Part shown: positions 5,311 through 6,630 of the stretch, piece by piece
How the letters are laid out: every line of letters begins with the position of its first letter
Position numbering within the stretch: the stretch's first letter is position 1
Source of the DNA: Bacteroidota bacterium
GTDB lineage: Bacteria > Bacteroidota > Bacteroidia > Flavobacteriales > Flavobacteriaceae
Reading direction: 5' to 3'
DNA length: 6,630 nt
Assembly: GCA_947468985.1 (NCBI GenBank)
Contig: CANINJ010000110.1
Coordinates: 1-6,630 of the forward strand
The notes under the pieces: generated by a model
The model's input: only the letters and a program-made list of their open reading frames with translations
What the model was told of the DNA's origin: nothing
Database searches by the model: none
Translations under genes and position numbers: made by a program

Positions 5311-6630
5311 TTAGCTACCGCACATTTCACAGTCGTCTGGTCCCGCATTTTTTGCCAATTCTATCATGGCGCGGTATTCTTCTGGGGACATTTCTACGGC
5401 TTGTGTAACTACTGGAATAGCGGCTAATTCTTGTTCTTGAACTTCAATTGGCTCTGCTTTTTTATCGTTATTCAAGGTAAATTTTATAGCGTCAACAGCT
5501 GCTTTTGTTCGCAAATAGTACATTCCGGTTTTCAATCCTGATTGCCAAGCGTAGAAGTGCATGGACGTTAGTTTTGAATAATTTGCGTTTTGCATGAACA
5601 AGTTCAACGATTGCGATTGATCTACAAAATACCCTCTGTGGCGGGACATATCGATGATGTCTTTCATAGACATTTCCCATACGGTTTTGTACAATTCCTT
5701 TAAATCTTGTGGGATATTTAGGTTTTGAACCGATCCGTTTTCACGCATTAATTCTTGTTTTAGGTCTTCTGTCCAAAGTCCTAATTTCACTAAATCTTCA
5801 AGCAAATGTTTGTTGACTACAATGAATTCGCCAGAAAGTACGCGTCGAGTGTAAATATTAGAAGTGTAAGGCTCAAAAGCTTCGTTGTTTCCTAATATTT
5901 GCGAAGTTGAAGCGGTTGGCATTGGCGCTACTAAAAGCGAGTTTCTTACTCCGTTTTTCAACACTTCTTTACGCAATACAGCCCAATCCCAACGGCCTGA
6001 AAGTTCTTCGTCTTTCATTCCCCAAAGGTTGTGCTGGAATTCTCCTTGCGATATTGGCGAACCAACATAACTTGAATACGGGCCTTCTTCGATTGCCAAT
6101 TCCATTGATGCGGTTACGGCAGCAAAATATAAAGTTTCGAAAATTTCTTGGTTCAATTTTTTAGCTTCGTCGCTTGTAAACGGCATGCGCAACATAATAA
6201 ATGCATCCGCCAATCCTTGCACTCCCAACCCAATTGGGCGGTGACGCTTGTTTGAATTTTCTCCTTCAATTACAGGATAATAATTTCTGTCGATTACTTT
6301 GTTCAAGTTTCTGGTCACGCGTTTGGTAACGGTAAACAACAAATCGTGGTTGAATTTTCCGTTTTCAACAAACATTGGTAACGAAAGGGAAGCCAAATTA
6401 CAAACTGCAATTTCATCTTTCGATGTGAATTCCATAATCTCGGTACACAAATTCGATGAACGAATAGTTCCTAAATTTTTCTGGTTCGATTTTCTATTGG
6501 CTGCATCTTTGTACAACATGTATGGCGTTCCAGTTTCGATTTGCGACTCTAGAATTTTCTCCCATAATTCGTGTGCTTTGATGGTTTTTCTACCTTTTCC
6601 TGCCGCTTCATAAGAAGTATACAAGGCTTC
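5311..6630 (-). CDS. nrdA: Ribonucleoside-diphosphate reductase, large (alpha) subunit, C-terminal part
   Basis: The frame is open to the right edge, so the visible 439 residues are the C-terminal part of a protein usually near 800 residues. The codon at 6624 is an internal Leu (TTG), not a start. This is the class Ia catalytic subunit that reduces ribonucleotides to deoxyribonucleotides together with a radical-carrying beta subunit. It is close to the eukaryotic type in RSSNLCTEI and [15 protein letters not shown]. Numbered from the edge codon, the catalytic Asn60, Cys62 and Glu64 are present. Cys77 (AVCNLAS) is the second active-site cysteine, and Tyr371-Tyr372 (GMYYLRT) relay the radical. 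The C-terminal CEMC (Cys434, Cys437) passes electrons from thioredoxin or glutaredoxin. Everything needed in this half is intact. The N-terminal regulatory part and any nrdB gene lie outside the window. It converges on the trans-sulfuration gene, with the repeat element between them. Confidence 0.95.
   Translation of the reverse strand, partial: EALYTSYEAAGKGRKTIKAHELWEKILESQIETGTPYMLYKDAANRKSNQKNLGTIRSSNLCTEIMEFTSKDEIAVCNLASLSLPMFVENGKFNHDLLFTVTKRVTRNLNKVIDRNYYPVIEGENSNKRHRPIGLGVQGLADAFIMLRMPFTSDEAKKLNQEIFETLYFAAVTASMELAIEEGPYSSYVGSPISQGEFQHNLWGMKDEELSGRWDWAVLRKEVLKNGVRNSLLVAPMPTASTSQILGNNEAFEPYTSNIYTRRVLSGEFIVVNKHLLEDLVKLGLWTEDLKQELMRENGSVQNLNIPQDLKELYKTVWEMSMKDIIDMSRHRGYFVDQSQSLNLFMQNANYSKLTSMHFYAWQSGLKTGMYYLRTKAAVDAIKFTLNNDKKAEPIEVQEQELAAIPVVTQAVEMSPEEYRAMIELAKNAGPDDCEMCGS

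Noticed and set aside
5907..6613. Plus-strand open frames opposite nrdA
   Set aside because: They are antisense shadows of a strongly conserved enzyme and match no family.

Overview
The window looks like chromosomal DNA from a member of the Bacteroidota, most likely Flavobacteriaceae (Flavobacterium or a close relative). The reasons are the AT-rich coding sequence, the absence of clear Shine-Dalgarno sites, a TAnnTTTG-type promoter -7 element, a class Ia ribonucleotide reductase large subunit of the eukaryote-like type, and family members (serine hydrolase, PolB-like exonuclease, trans-sulfuration enzyme) that read like Flavobacterium proteins. No species can be named from the sequence alone.

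Layout. Four complete genes and one 5'-truncated gene run rightward. At 1-675 is the C-terminal part of a sensor histidine kinase. Nine bases later comes an enoyl-CoA hydratase/isomerase (685-1467). After a 171-bp AT-rich gap there is an exported class-C beta-lactamase-fold serine hydrolase (1639-2790), overlapping by ATGA with a predicted PolB-like 3'-5' exonuclease (2787-3500). Next is a PLP-dependent cystathionine gamma-synthase/lyase (3602-4747) with its own good promoter, closed by a strong intrinsic terminator (4771-4808). From the right edge, the large subunit of ribonucleotide reductase runs leftward (6630-5311, 5' end outside the window) and ends at its own terminator (5285-5235). The genes are ordinary housekeeping and metabolic functions. 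They form no obvious single pathway.

The unusual part is the convergent gap 4809-5229. It is a 421-bp non-coding element bounded by imperfect 35-bp inverted repeats (29/35 matching) that abut the T-tracts of the two terminators. Inside the left half is a REP-like hairpin. Inside the right half is a tandem array of four 43-bp units without any indel (5009-5180), plus a leading half-unit at 4988. Each 43-mer is made of a 22-nt and a 21-nt half, most of which begin with ACGTGGT. Several halves form palindromes of the form ACGTGGT-NN-ACCACGT. I regard it as a non-autonomous, foldback (MITE-like or REP-derived) repeat element. Its function is unknown and it is the best target for follow-up here.
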